A stretch of 64,000 bases of DNA from Nitrospiraceae bacterium (GTDB lineage: Bacteria > Nitrospirota > Nitrospiria > Nitrospirales > Nitrospiraceae): NCBI GenBank assembly GCA_919902505.1, contig CAKKRE010000012.1:1-64000 (forward strand), read 5' to 3'. The position numbers were made by a program, and so were the translations under genes. Below the pieces are notes generated by a model. It did not search any database. It was not told the DNA's origin and saw only the letters and a program-made list of their open reading frames with translations. The first letter of the stretch is position 1, and each line of letters begins with the position of its first letter. Positions 1-8,112 of the stretch are shown here, piece after piece.

Positions 1-138
1 CCCTCGGTTCAGCATGATGCTACACCAGTTCCACTCTCGTGACGACACTATCTAGAAGAAAAGCACCAATGTCCGATGTAAACCCGTCCGAAAATCTTTA
101 GAAGGGTGCAGCACTGATGGGACTCAGAGGGCGAAGCT
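1..138. other. Upstream region of the antiterminator gene
   Basis: This leader precedes the first gene of the exopolysaccharide cluster. I see a short palindrome, AGCATGATGCT, at about 13-23, and a Shine-Dalgarno-like GAGGG just before the start codon at 139. I see no convincing -35/-10 pair and no match to the RfaH ops element. Nothing else could be supported. Confidence 0.3.
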
Positions 139-690
139 ATGTTGAACACGATTCAATCCGGTTCTGAAATCACGAATCCGTCGATGACCGCAGCGGCTGT
201 CGATCTTCATTGGTATGCCGTCAGCACCCGCTCCCGACATGAGAAGCTGGTCCGGGATCGCCTGGCCGCCATTGGTATCGACCCGTTTCTTCCCTTGGCG
301 AAGAAGTTGAGCCAGTGGTCGGATCGAAAGGTCTGGACTGAAAATCCGCTTTTTTCCGGCTATTGTTTCGCCCGGTTTTCCCTCAGGAATAGTCATGCCG
401 TGCTCCAGACGCCCGGTGTCGTTCGCATCATCGGGTCGCTCATGCCCGAAGCGATCCCTGATGAAGAGCTCGAGGCGATCAGGACGCTGGCCGAAAGCAA
501 ACGCTCCTTTGAGCCCCATGACTATATGACGGAAGGGACCCTGGTGGAGGTCGTCCGTGGCCCATTGACAGGTGTGCGCGGCCAATTACTCAGGAAGGCG
601 GGTCATGATTGTCTGGTTATTCGTGTGAACCTCATCCAGCAAGCTGCGACCGTTCACATCGAGATGAGCGAAGTCGTCGCCGTTCAATAA
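139..690 (+). CDS. UpxY/RfaH-type NusG-like transcription antiterminator
   Basis: This 183-aa protein has the NusG N-terminal fold, starting at the WYAVSTRSRHEK segment (residues 25-36) and running to about residue 120. A KOW-type segment follows (about 133-160, EVVRGPLTGVRGQL). Specialised NusG paralogues (RfaH, UpxY, LoaP) ride on RNA polymerase and suppress premature termination in long polysaccharide operons. Its place as the first gene of a roughly 38-47 kb glycan cluster fits that role exactly. A GAGGG element precedes the ATG. An alternative start is the internal ATG at 184. The family call is strong; the extent of its target operon is inferred from position only. Confidence 0.85.
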   Translation: MLNTIQSGSEITNPSMTAAAVDLHWYAVSTRSRHEKLVRDRLAAIGIDPFLPLAKKLSQWSDRKVWTENPLFSGYCFARFSLRNSHAVLQTPGVVRIIGSLMPEAIPDEELEAIRTLAESKRSFEPHDYMTEGTLVEVVRGPLTGVRGQLLRKAGHDCLVIRVNLIQQAATVHIEMSEVVAVQ

Positions 691-757
691 TCTCTTCCCT
701 TTCGCTTCTCCCTTCACGCTCCCTGGATGTAGCAGGGACACGTGCTGCGAATCCATT

Positions 758-1036
758 ATGCCGAAATCCCGTTTTAGCCACGATCAAATCAGAGCCATCG
801 TGTTGGAGATGGCGACGGCGGGCACCCTCAAGGACCTGGCGCGAAAGCACGGGGTCTCGACGGCGACGCTCCATCGATGGAGGCGCGCGGTGAGCGATGA
901 GCGGAAGCCTGCGAGGGATCGGCTTCGTTCACTGGAGATGGAGCATCGTCGGCTCAAGAACAGATATGCTGAGCTTTCGCTGGATTATCTTTCGCTTCGC
1001 GCCGCCTTGGTGAAAGATGTCAACCGGGAGTGTTGA
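758..1036 (+). CDS. Orphan IS3-family OrfA-like helix-turn-helix protein
   Basis: The 92-aa product resembles OrfA of IS3-type insertion sequences. It opens with a MPKSRFSHDQI segment, has a helix-turn-helix (DLARKHGVSTATLHRWRR, about residues 27-44) and ends in a Leu/Arg/Glu-rich helix (about 54-85) like the OrfA leucine zipper. In intact elements OrfA is followed by OrfB with the DDE integrase core. Here no OrfB follows and the next gene, a Wza homologue, starts 55 bp downstream. It is probably a remnant of an insertion sequence. A domesticated DNA-binding regulator of the cluster cannot be excluded. No clear ribosome-binding site is visible. Confidence 0.7.
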   Translation: MPKSRFSHDQIRAIVLEMATAGTLKDLARKHGVSTATLHRWRRAVSDERKPARDRLRSLEMEHRRLKNRYAELSLDYLSLRAALVKDVNREC

Positions 1037-1091
1037 TCGCGGCTCGCGGGGTGTCGTCTGTCTGAATTTCTAACCGTGTGGAGGATTTCCA

Positions 1092-1814
1092 ATGCGCTGG
1101 TTTACCGCCGTAGCAGTCGGATTGACAGTCATCTGGGGAGTCGCCCCGGCATTTTCTCAGGCGCCAGGCCCATCTGCATCCACCGGTTCTTCTGAAATGG
1201 GCGGGAAAGACGGCGCCCCCTCGTCTACGACCGCGCCACTGCATCCGGGAGGTCATCCGGGCGAGAAGCTGTCGAACATCGTCACCGATGCGTACACCAT
1301 CGGCGCGGAAGACATTCTGGAGATTACCGTCTGGAGAAACCAGGATCTATCGAAGACGGTCCAGGTGCGTCCGGACGGCAGATTTTCATTGCCGGTGATT
1401 CGCGATGTCGTCGCAGTCGGAAAGACGCCGTCGCAACTGGCCGACGAAATTACGCGCAAGCTGAAAGAATATGTGCAGAACCCGGTCGTCGCCATCAGCG
1501 TTCGAGAGGTCAATAGTTACAATATCTTCGTGCTGGGGGAAGTCGTGAGGCCGGGAAAATATCCGCTCAAGAGTCGGACCACGCTGTTGCAGGGGGTGAC
1601 GATCGCGGGAGGGTTTACGCCGGTTGCAGCGAGAAATCAGGTGGTCATTTTCCGGTTTACAGACAATGGCTCGACGATGCAAACGCTGACGTCCAGCTAT
1701 GACGACATCGTGTTGCGCGGAGCCATCGCGGGGAATCTCGAACTCCGGGCCGGAGATACCATCGTGGTGCCAAGCGAAGCCATGGTCGTGTTCCCGGGGC
1801 AGCAACAACAATAA
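1092..1814 (+). CDS. Wza-like polysaccharide export protein (first of tandem pair)
   Basis: This 240-aa outer-membrane polysaccharide export (OPX) protein starts with a signal peptide (residues 1-24, ending AFSQA). A low-complexity Ser/Gly/Pro linker follows, then the Poly_export domain (about 66-138, YTIGAEDILEITVWRNQD) and one SLBB domain (about 143-192, VLGEVVRPGKYPLKS). There is no lipobox cysteine, so unlike classical Wza it is not predicted to be acylated. A GTGGAGG element lies before the ATG. It is followed 27 bp later by a paralogue with the same domain order. It should form or assist the periplasmic/outer-membrane channel for the polymer made by this cluster. Confidence 0.88.
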   Translation: MRWFTAVAVGLTVIWGVAPAFSQAPGPSASTGSSEMGGKDGAPSSTTAPLHPGGHPGEKLSNIVTDAYTIGAEDILEITVWRNQDLSKTVQVRPDGRFSLPVIRDVVAVGKTPSQLADEITRKLKEYVQNPVVAISVREVNSYNIFVLGEVVRPGKYPLKSRTTLLQGVTIAGGFTPVAARNQVVIFRFTDNGSTMQTLTSSYDDIVLRGAIAGNLELRAGDTIVVPSEAMVVFPGQQQQ

Positions 1815-1841
1815 GACATCTTTCAGGCAGGCAGAGATCAT

Positions 1842-2456
1842 ATGCATATGAAACAGGCAATCAATTCTCTCGTGCTGCTGTGTGCGGTCGCCTTCATTAG
1901 CGTCTCTCCGGTGGGATGTGCCGCGGTCGTCCAGGAACGCGAGTATGAGGCGCCGGGCGGATTCCTGTTGGGTCCGGAAGATCTCCTGGAGATCACCGTC
2001 TGGAAAAATGCTGACTTGTCGAGAATTACGGCCGTTCGTCCGGATGGCTTGATCTCGATGCCGTTGATCGGCGATGTGCAGGCGTCGGGCCTTACGGCGG
2101 ATGGTCTGGCCCATAGGATTACGGAGCGGCTCAAACAGTTCGTCGCCAGCAGTCCAGCCGTTTCCGTCAGTGTCAAAGAACTGAATAGTTATTCCATCTT
2201 TGTGCTGGGAGAAGTCACAAGGCCGGGCAAGTATCAGGCCAAATCATACGTGACGCTGCTGCAGGCCATTTCGATGGGTGGCGGCTTTACCGAGTATGCC
2301 AAGAAGAACAAGCTGCAGGTGGTCCGCAATCGGTTGAACGGCGACAACAAGATCCATGAGACGCGGATTCCCGTTCGGTATGACGACTTATTGGCCGGCA
2401 GCGGAGAACCGGGCAACATGATCCTCTTGTCTGGTGACACGGTCATCGTCCCCTAA
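1842..2456 (+). CDS. Wza-like polysaccharide export lipoprotein (second of tandem pair)
   Basis: The 204-aa product has a signal peptide ending in a lipobox-like SPVGC (Cys26), so it is probably an outer-membrane lipoprotein. A Poly_export domain (FLLGPEDLLEITVWKNADLS, about residues 41-60 onward) and one SLBB domain (FVLGEVTRPGKYQAKS) follow. It matches the preceding protein closely along its length, which points to a tandem duplication. It ends directly after the last SLBB strand (GDTVIVP), so it lacks the C-terminal amphipathic helix that forms the Wza outer-membrane pore. The start could be 1842 or the in-frame ATG at 1848. Confidence 0.88.
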   Translation: MHMKQAINSLVLLCAVAFISVSPVGCAAVVQEREYEAPGGFLLGPEDLLEITVWKNADLSRITAVRPDGLISMPLIGDVQASGLTADGLAHRITERLKQFVASSPAVSVSVKELNSYSIFVLGEVTRPGKYQAKSYVTLLQAISMGGGFTEYAKKNKLQVVRNRLNGDNKIHETRIPVRYDDLLAGSGEPGNMILLSGDTVIVP

Positions 2457-2668
2457 GCCCACCCAGCGCAGTCGATACTTGTCGCGACCGAAGGCCCAGG
2501 TAGTTCCGGACCGGCTCGGCCAATCCTCATCCTCCGATCTCCGGCAATCTCTGCGGTTGTCAGGGTTTCATGATCTCCCGTCTGCGTCCGACGGGTGGGC
2601 GGCCGCTCGCAACACTTTGTCCGGTGATCGAATTGTGGAGTCCTAATCGGTGCAAACGGAATCATGGC

Positions 2669-3904
2669 ATGCGATGGGCGCTTGCGGTGGTTCTTATTTC
2701 CGGAGCGGTCGTCGCGACGATCGCCGCCCGGCCTACTCACGCGCAGGCCGACACGAAGGTGATCCCGTCCGTGACGTTATCGGAACGTTACGACAGCAAC
2801 GTGTTTTTCGCGCCACCGGAATTCCTTCCTCCTGGACAGCGGCGGAGCGATTTTGTCTCGACCATTGCCGGCGGGCTGCAAGTACTGCACAAGACGAGAA
2901 ATATCGAAGCGAGCCTGACCGGTGGAGCCGATGCCAACGCGTACGCGTACAACTCGAGCTTGAACTATTTCTCCACCTCGGCCGACGCCTATGCCAAGCT
3001 GGATGGGTTAGTGGGGCAGCTCACTGAAGGCGCCCATCTGTTGATCAGCGAGCGGTTTCGCTATACGCCTGAACAGCCGAGCTTTTTGACGGGAGCAAAA
3101 GGTCAGGGCCTCGACGATCCGTTTCTTCGGGGTATTCAGGGGTTTCGAGCCAATACCTTCTCAAACACCGCGGCCGTCAACGGCGAATACCCGCTGTTCA
3201 GAGGGTTGGGACTTCAAGGGAGCTACTCCTTCTCCACCTATAGAGTCGGCTCAATCCTGGTTTTGAACACGACCGGCGCGACGTTTTTCGATACGAACCT
3301 TCACACCTGGTCGGTCGGTCCCAGTTACCGGCTCTCTCCAGTCGATCATCTGTCCCTGTCGTATCAGCAGAGCCTGGTGACGCAGACGGTGACGGATGGC
3401 AGCCAGAACATCGAGTACAACACGCAGGAACTCTGGGCGAACTATACGCGTGTCATGCCTGAATGGACGGTGACCGTCCGCGGCGGTGCCACCCTGATTG
3501 AGCCGGCGAGTCGAGCATTCCCGAGCGCGGTCTTGAGCATTACGAGCAATCCCGAGCGCGCGACATCGATTCGCTTAGATCTGTCACGGCGCGCGGCCCC
3601 GTCATTTTTTATCGTGGGAGGCGCGACGATCAGTAACGTGGGACAGGTGGAAGTGACCCAACGACTGTCCAAGCGATTCAGCCTCCGGGGCAGTTTTAGT
3701 TACGGGTACAACGAAGTCGTGCCGATGAAAACCGTGAAATTCGAAAATCTGAACGCCGTGGCGGGGTTGAATTACAGTCTTTCAAGAACCATGTCGATCG
3801 ATCTGTTCTACAGCTATAACGATTTCAAACTCACTCAGCCTGGTGTGCCATTCGATGTGTTGCGCGAGGTGGTGATGCTGTCGCTGACCGCGCAGTGGAA
3901 ATAG
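2669..3904 (+). CDS. Outer-membrane beta-barrel protein of the exopolysaccharide/exosortase cluster
   Basis: I start this protein at the ATG at 2669 because it gives a clean signal peptide (MRWALAVVLISGAVV...THAQA); an upstream in-frame ATG at 2570 would add an unlikely N-terminus. The mature part (about 385 aa) is rich in alternating aromatic/polar strands, for example LNYFSTSADAYAKL and LSLSYQQSLVTQTV, and ends in a strand finishing LSLTAQWK, as in outer-membrane beta-barrels. It resembles the PEP-CTERM-system-associated outer-membrane proteins found in exosortase EPS clusters. Its job is probably envelope passage or anchoring of the polymer. I see no catalytic motif. Confidence 0.7.
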   Translation: MRWALAVVLISGAVVATIAARPTHAQADTKVIPSVTLSERYDSNVFFAPPEFLPPGQRRSDFVSTIAGGLQVLHKTRNIEASLTGGADANAYAYNSSLNYFSTSADAYAKLDGLVGQLTEGAHLLISERFRYTPEQPSFLTGAKGQGLDDPFLRGIQGFRANTFSNTAAVNGEYPLFRGLGLQGSYSFSTYRVGSILVLNTTGATFFDTNLHTWSVGPSYRLSPVDHLSLSYQQSLVTQTVTDGSQNIEYNTQELWANYTRVMPEWTVTVRGGATLIEPASRAFPSAVLSITSNPERATSIRLDLSRRAAPSFFIVGGATISNVGQVEVTQRLSKRFSLRGSFSYGYNEVVPMKTVKFENLNAVAGLNYSLSRTMSIDLFYSYNDFKLTQPGVPFDVLREVVMLSLTAQWK

Positions 3905-4001
3905 TCCGTGTATGGGGCCTAATGGCGGCACTCGGTCGGGATGGCAGAGCGCCGGCGCATCTGAATGGCCTGGCAGGAAGCACAGGGGGAGAGGTGAAGA
4001 C

Positions 4002-4871
4002 GTGGAAGAGATAATCAAACTCGCCCCGATAGCGGGCGCAGCTGGGGTCCAGGAGCCGCTGCTGGTCCTTCGTCCCAGACGCGGGTGGCAGCGTCTCGGC
4101 CTGAAAGACCTCTGGCAGTATCGTGAGTTGCTCTATTTCCTCTGCTGGCGGGACATCAAGGTTCGTTACAAACAGACCGCGCTGGGCGTGGCCTGGGCGA
4201 TTCTTCAGCCGCTGATGACCATGGTGCTCTTCAGTTTGTTTTTCGGAAAGCTGGCGAAGATGCCTTCCGATGGCATTCCTTATCCGCTTTTCGTGCTCAC
4301 TGCCCTGGTGCCCTGGATGTTTTTCTCCAATGGAATCACCCAGTCCGCGGGGAGCCTGGTGGAAAATGCCAGCCTGTTGAAGAAGGTCTATTTTCCGCGT
4401 CTGGCTGTTCCCATCGCAAGTATCATCGCCGGCTGCGTCGATTTCCTCTGTTCGTTCGTGCTCCTGATCGGCATGATGCTGTTCTACGGGATTGTACCGT
4501 CGGCGTCTGTCGTCTGGTTGCCCTTCTTCCTTGCGCTGGCCTGTATTGCCTCGTTGGGAGTGGGGCTCTGGCTCTCCGCGCTCAACGTGCAATTCCGCGA
4601 TGTACGGTATGTAATCCCGTTTTTGACGCAACTGTGGTTGTTCGCGACCCCGATCGCCTATCCCAGCAGTTTGCTATCCGAGCCGTTGCGGACGGTGTAC
4701 GGCCTCAACCCGATGGTGGGTGTGGTCGAGGGATTCCGCTGGGCATTACTTGGAACCGAGACCTCGCCGGGTCCCATGTTGCTGGTGTCGGCAGTGGCGA
4801 GCGTGCTCGTGCTGCTCACCGGGGCATTCTATTTTCGCCGGATGGAAGTCACCTTTTCCGACAGGGTGTGA
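4002..4871 (+). CDS. ABC-2 type polysaccharide transporter permease (Wzm-like)
   Basis: This 289-aa inner-membrane protein has about six hydrophobic segments and the typical polysaccharide-export permease opening (YRELLYFLCWRDIKVRYKQTALG). It belongs to the ABC-2 family that exports O-antigen, teichoic acid or capsule together with a Wzt-type ATPase. I prefer the GTG at 4002, preceded by GGGAGAGG; in-frame ATG starts upstream lack that signal. The ATPase gene begins 5 bp after the stop. Members of this family move complete undecaprenyl-linked chains across the inner membrane. Confidence 0.88.
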   Translation: MEEIIKLAPIAGAAGVQEPLLVLRPRRGWQRLGLKDLWQYRELLYFLCWRDIKVRYKQTALGVAWAILQPLMTMVLFSLFFGKLAKMPSDGIPYPLFVLTALVPWMFFSNGITQSAGSLVENASLLKKVYFPRLAVPIASIIAGCVDFLCSFVLLIGMMLFYGIVPSASVVWLPFFLALACIASLGVGLWLSALNVQFRDVRYVIPFLTQLWLFATPIAYPSSLLSEPLRTVYGLNPMVGVVEGFRWALLGTETSPGPMLLVSAVASVLVLLTGAFYFRRMEVTFSDRV

Positions 4872-4876
4872 GGCAC

Positions 4877-6232
4877 ATGGCTGATCTTGCGGTTCGTGTC
4901 GAAAATCTCTGGAAGCAGTATCGTGTCGGACGGCAGCCGGAACGGTATTCCACGCTGCGCGATACGATGGCCAATATGTTCCGGGCCCCGTTTCGGAAGC
5001 TGCAAGGGCTTGTCCCGGGGCAGGGGAGCCCCGACGCTGCGGGCGATGACCGGTTCTGGGCCGTGAAGGACGTGTCGTTCGATATCCGCCGCGGCGAAGT
5101 CGTCGGCATTATCGGACGCAACGGCGCGGGGAAAAGCACTTTGTTGAAAATCCTCTCGCGGATCACCGAGCCGACTCGGGGGCAAGTCTCGCTCTACGGG
5201 CGTGTCGGCTCGTTGCTGGAGGTGGGGACGGGGTTTCACCCGGAACTCACCGGGCGGGAGAATATCCAGCTCAATGCCGCCATTCTCGGCATGAAGCGGG
5301 AAGAGTTGACGGCGAAGTTCGACGAAATTGTGGCCTTTGCCGAAGTGGAAAAATTCATCGATACGCCGGTCAAGCACTATTCGAGCGGCATGTATCTGCG
5401 CCTGGCATTTGCCGTGGCGGCCCATCTCGAACCGGAGATTCTCATCGTGGACGAGGTGCTGGCGGTCGGCGACGCGGCGTTTCAGAAGAAATGCCTCGGC
5501 AAGATGGAGGGCGTCGCGAAAGAGGGCCGCACGGTCTTGTTCGTCAGCCATAACATGCAAGCCGTGACTCGCCTCTGCGAACGCGTGATTCTCCTGGACG
5601 GCGGAGGGGTAGTCGGTGATGGACCCGCGGGCCAGCTGGTGACCCGCTACTTATCCTCCGGTGACGGGAATACCAAAATGCGGGCATGGGACGATCCCGT
5701 GCGAGCTCCCGGAAGCGACGTGGTGCGGCTCTGCGCGGTTCGAACGCGCACTGAAGACGGTCAACCCACAGATCTGGTGGATATCCGCAAACCTCTTGGG
5801 GTCGAGATCGAGTACGACGTGCTCAAGCCGGGTCATATCTTTCATCCCTGTTTCAGCGTGCACAACAGCGAAGGGGTGCACCTGTTTTCCGCGCAGGATA
5901 CCGATGGCACATGGAGACGTCGCGCTCGACCGACAGGGCGTTATGTCAGCACCGGATGGATTCCCGGCGACTTGCTGAACGAAGGGGCGATGTTCGTCGG
6001 CGTCGCGGTCTGGACGCTCAACCCTGAACATTGCCACTTCTATGAACGGGATGCCGTCGCATTTCATGTCGTGGACTCGTACGACGAGGAATCCGCCCGA
6101 GGCGGTTGGCCGTTTTCTGTGCCGGGCGCCATCAGGCCGTTCTGCAAGTGGGAGACGCAATCTGAGCACGGAACGGTCGTCGTGCCTGACGACTTGCCGG
6201 ACGATGTGCCGCAGGCGCAATGCAAAGGGTAA
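4877..6232 (+). CDS. ABC transporter ATPase with C-terminal glycan-binding-type domain (Wzt-like)
   Basis: This 451-aa protein starts MADLAVRVENLWKQYRVG. Walker A is GRNGAGKST (residues 80-88), the signature is YSSGMYLRL (168-176) and Walker B is ILIVDE (188-193), with the H-loop in SHNM (about 224). From about residue 265 a second domain (about 185 aa) matches the Wzt C-terminal beta-sandwich that, in studied systems, recognises the modified chain end of the polymer. It is paired with the permease just upstream. The long C-terminal domain suggests export coupled to chain-terminal modification, an inference from the Wzt family. Confidence 0.88.
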   Translation: MADLAVRVENLWKQYRVGRQPERYSTLRDTMANMFRAPFRKLQGLVPGQGSPDAAGDDRFWAVKDVSFDIRRGEVVGIIGRNGAGKSTLLKILSRITEPTRGQVSLYGRVGSLLEVGTGFHPELTGRENIQLNAAILGMKREELTAKFDEIVAFAEVEKFIDTPVKHYSSGMYLRLAFAVAAHLEPEILIVDEVLAVGDAAFQKKCLGKMEGVAKEGRTVLFVSHNMQAVTRLCERVILLDGGGVVGDGPAGQLVTRYLSSGDGNTKMRAWDDPVRAPGSDVVRLCAVRTRTEDGQPTDLVDIRKPLGVEIEYDVLKPGHIFHPCFSVHNSEGVHLFSAQDTDGTWRRRARPTGRYVSTGWIPGDLLNEGAMFVGVAVWTLNPEHCHFYERDAVAFHVVDSYDEESARGGWPFSVPGAIRPFCKWETQSEHGTVVVPDDLPDDVPQAQCKG

Positions 6233-6251
6233 CCGCTGACAATTGCCCGTC

Positions 6252-6974
6252 ATGCCCATGCTGAAAACGTTTGCCCTCCGCTGCGCGCACGTCTGCATGC
6301 TCTGGGCCTGGACCTGGCCGGTCGGAAGAGTGGCGACCTGGTGCGCGACGTGTTTCGTGCCCCCGGACCGGGGTCGTTCCTGCCTGGCCTGGTTCAACCG
6401 GAAAGGATATGTCTCGCTCAAGGCGACGATTCATGCAACAGACCTTCGCCTGGGAAACAATGTGTTTCTCGGGGACCGGGTCGTGTTGTTTCAGGACCGT
6501 GACGGCGGCCCCATCGAAGTGGGGAACGGGGCGCACATCTTCGGCGATACGCATCTTCAAACGGCGCAAGGTGGACGTATCAGCATCGGTACGAATACCC
6601 ATATTCAGCCCAGGTGTCAGTTCACGGCCTGCTTGGCTCCGATCGAGATCGGGGTCGGCGCCCATATTGCGGTGGGGTGCGCTTTTTACTCCTATGATCA
6701 CGGCGTGGAGCCGAATATCCTCATCGGCCAACAGCCGTTACAGACCAAGGGCGGCATTCTGATCGGTGACGACGCCTGGTTGGGATTCGGCGTCATCGTG
6801 TTGTCGGGAGTGTGCATCGGAAAAGGCGCGGTCGTAGGTGCCGGTTCCGTCGTGACTCACGACATCCCTGATGGGGCCATCGCCGTCGGGTCGCCGGCCC
6901 GTGTCATCAAGATGCGCGGCCAACCTGGTGGAGCGGTCGCTGTTGAGGAAAATTCCCCGCTGAGCCGTAAGTAG
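6252..6974 (+). CDS. Left-handed beta-helix (hexapeptide repeat) acyltransferase
   Basis: The 240-aa product contains hexapeptide repeats from about residue 65 (LGNNVFLGDRVVLFQD) to the typical end IGKGAVVGAGSVVTHDIPDGAIAVGSPARVIK (about 190-220). Such WcaF/WcaB-like enzymes transfer acetyl or other acyl groups from CoA to sugars. The N-terminal 40 residues are Trp- and Cys-rich (MLWAWTWPVGRVATWC) and may form a membrane-contacting helix. The start is uncertain: ATG at 6252 or 6258, or an upstream TTG at 6243. It follows the ABC exporter and probably modifies a sugar of the exported polymer. Confidence 0.78.
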   Translation: MPMLKTFALRCAHVCMLWAWTWPVGRVATWCATCFVPPDRGRSCLAWFNRKGYVSLKATIHATDLRLGNNVFLGDRVVLFQDRDGGPIEVGNGAHIFGDTHLQTAQGGRISIGTNTHIQPRCQFTACLAPIEIGVGAHIAVGCAFYSYDHGVEPNILIGQQPLQTKGGILIGDDAWLGFGVIVLSGVCIGKGAVVGAGSVVTHDIPDGAIAVGSPARVIKMRGQPGGAVAVEENSPLSRK

Positions 6975-7072
6975 CTCTCCAATGCCGTGATTGCTCGTCG
7001 AATCGATCGCAGCGTCGCTCCCGGGTGATGACGCGCGCGGCATCTGGCCACGAACAAGTGAGGCGTTCATAC

Positions 7073-8050
7073 ATGCGATCGCATACGCAACCGTTGGTGA
7101 CCGTGCTGACGCCCGTGTACAACGGTGAAAAGTACCTGACGGAATGTATTGAGAGCGTGTTGGCGCAGACCTATGCCAATTGGGAATACTACATCCTCAA
7201 CAATCGCAGCACCGACCGGACTCTGAAGATTGCCGAATCCTATGCGGCAAAGGACGCCCGGGTTCGCGTGGTGACGACCGAACGGTTCCTTCCGATCATG
7301 GAAAACCACAATACGGCGTTCCGGCTCATGTCGAAGGACAGCAAGTATTGCAAAATGGTGCACGCTCCCGACTGGTTGTTCCCGGAATGTGTCGAGAAAA
7401 TGGTGGACCTGGCGGAGGCCCATCCTAGCGTGGGAATCGTGGGGGCCTACAGTCTCAAGGATCATACGGTCATCTGCAACGGGTTGCCCTATCCGAGCCC
7501 TGTGACGAACGGGAAAGAACTGGGCAGAAAGACATTTTTGGGCGGCCCCAGTGTCTTCGGGACGCCGACCACGGTGCTCTTCGCAGCCGATGTGGTGAGG
7601 AGCCGGCCTCAGTTCTACAATGAGGCGAGCTTTCACGCCGATTCGGAAGCCTGTTTCGATGTCTTGAGAGATCGGGACTTCGGGTTTGTCCATCAAGTAC
7701 TGACCTACTCGCGCGTGTTTCCCGAGAATGCCAGTCGGTTCGATGAGGTGTGTCTGCTCTTCCCGGAGATCGAAACCCTCTTCAAGTATGGCCGCGACTA
7801 TCTCAGTCCCGAAGAATTCAGCCGGGAAACTGGGCGGCTGTGGGATCGCTACTATACGTCCTTGGGATCGCGAGTCTTCCGCAACCGGGCGAAGGGGTTT
7901 TGGCAGTATCACCGCACGAATCTCAAGCGGATCGGCCACTCACTGAGGGTAGAACGAATCGCCAAAGCGGTGATCGTGAAGTGTTTCGACATCGCCCTCA
8001 ATCCACTCAATACCTCCCTCCGGATAACCAGGAAGCTGGTGAGTTTCTGA
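7073..8050 (+). CDS. Family 2 glycosyltransferase
   Basis: This 325-aa GT-A-fold transferase opens with PLVTVLTPVYNGEKYLTECIESVLAQTY and a NNRSTDRT segment in place of the common NDGSTD. The ATG at 7073 is preceded by GTGAGG; upstream in-frame starts add a tail with no family match. No transmembrane segments are evident. It should add one sugar from a nucleotide donor on the cytoplasmic face. Donor and acceptor cannot be read from the sequence. Confidence 0.8.
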   Translation: MRSHTQPLVTVLTPVYNGEKYLTECIESVLAQTYANWEYYILNNRSTDRTLKIAESYAAKDARVRVVTTERFLPIMENHNTAFRLMSKDSKYCKMVHAPDWLFPECVEKMVDLAEAHPSVGIVGAYSLKDHTVICNGLPYPSPVTNGKELGRKTFLGGPSVFGTPTTVLFAADVVRSRPQFYNEASFHADSEACFDVLRDRDFGFVHQVLTYSRVFPENASRFDEVCLLFPEIETLFKYGRDYLSPEEFSRETGRLWDRYYTSLGSRVFRNRAKGFWQYHRTNLKRIGHSLRVERIAKAVIVKCFDIALNPLNTSLRITRKLVSF

Positions 8051-8112
8051 CGGCTGACGAATCAAACACCCTTCCGCACCAGCAGCGTATTTCAGAACGA
8101 TAGGTCTGAGTC

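Noticed and set aside
1-138. RfaH-type ops element before the antiterminator gene
   Set aside because: No GGCGGTAG-like sequence is present on the + strand.
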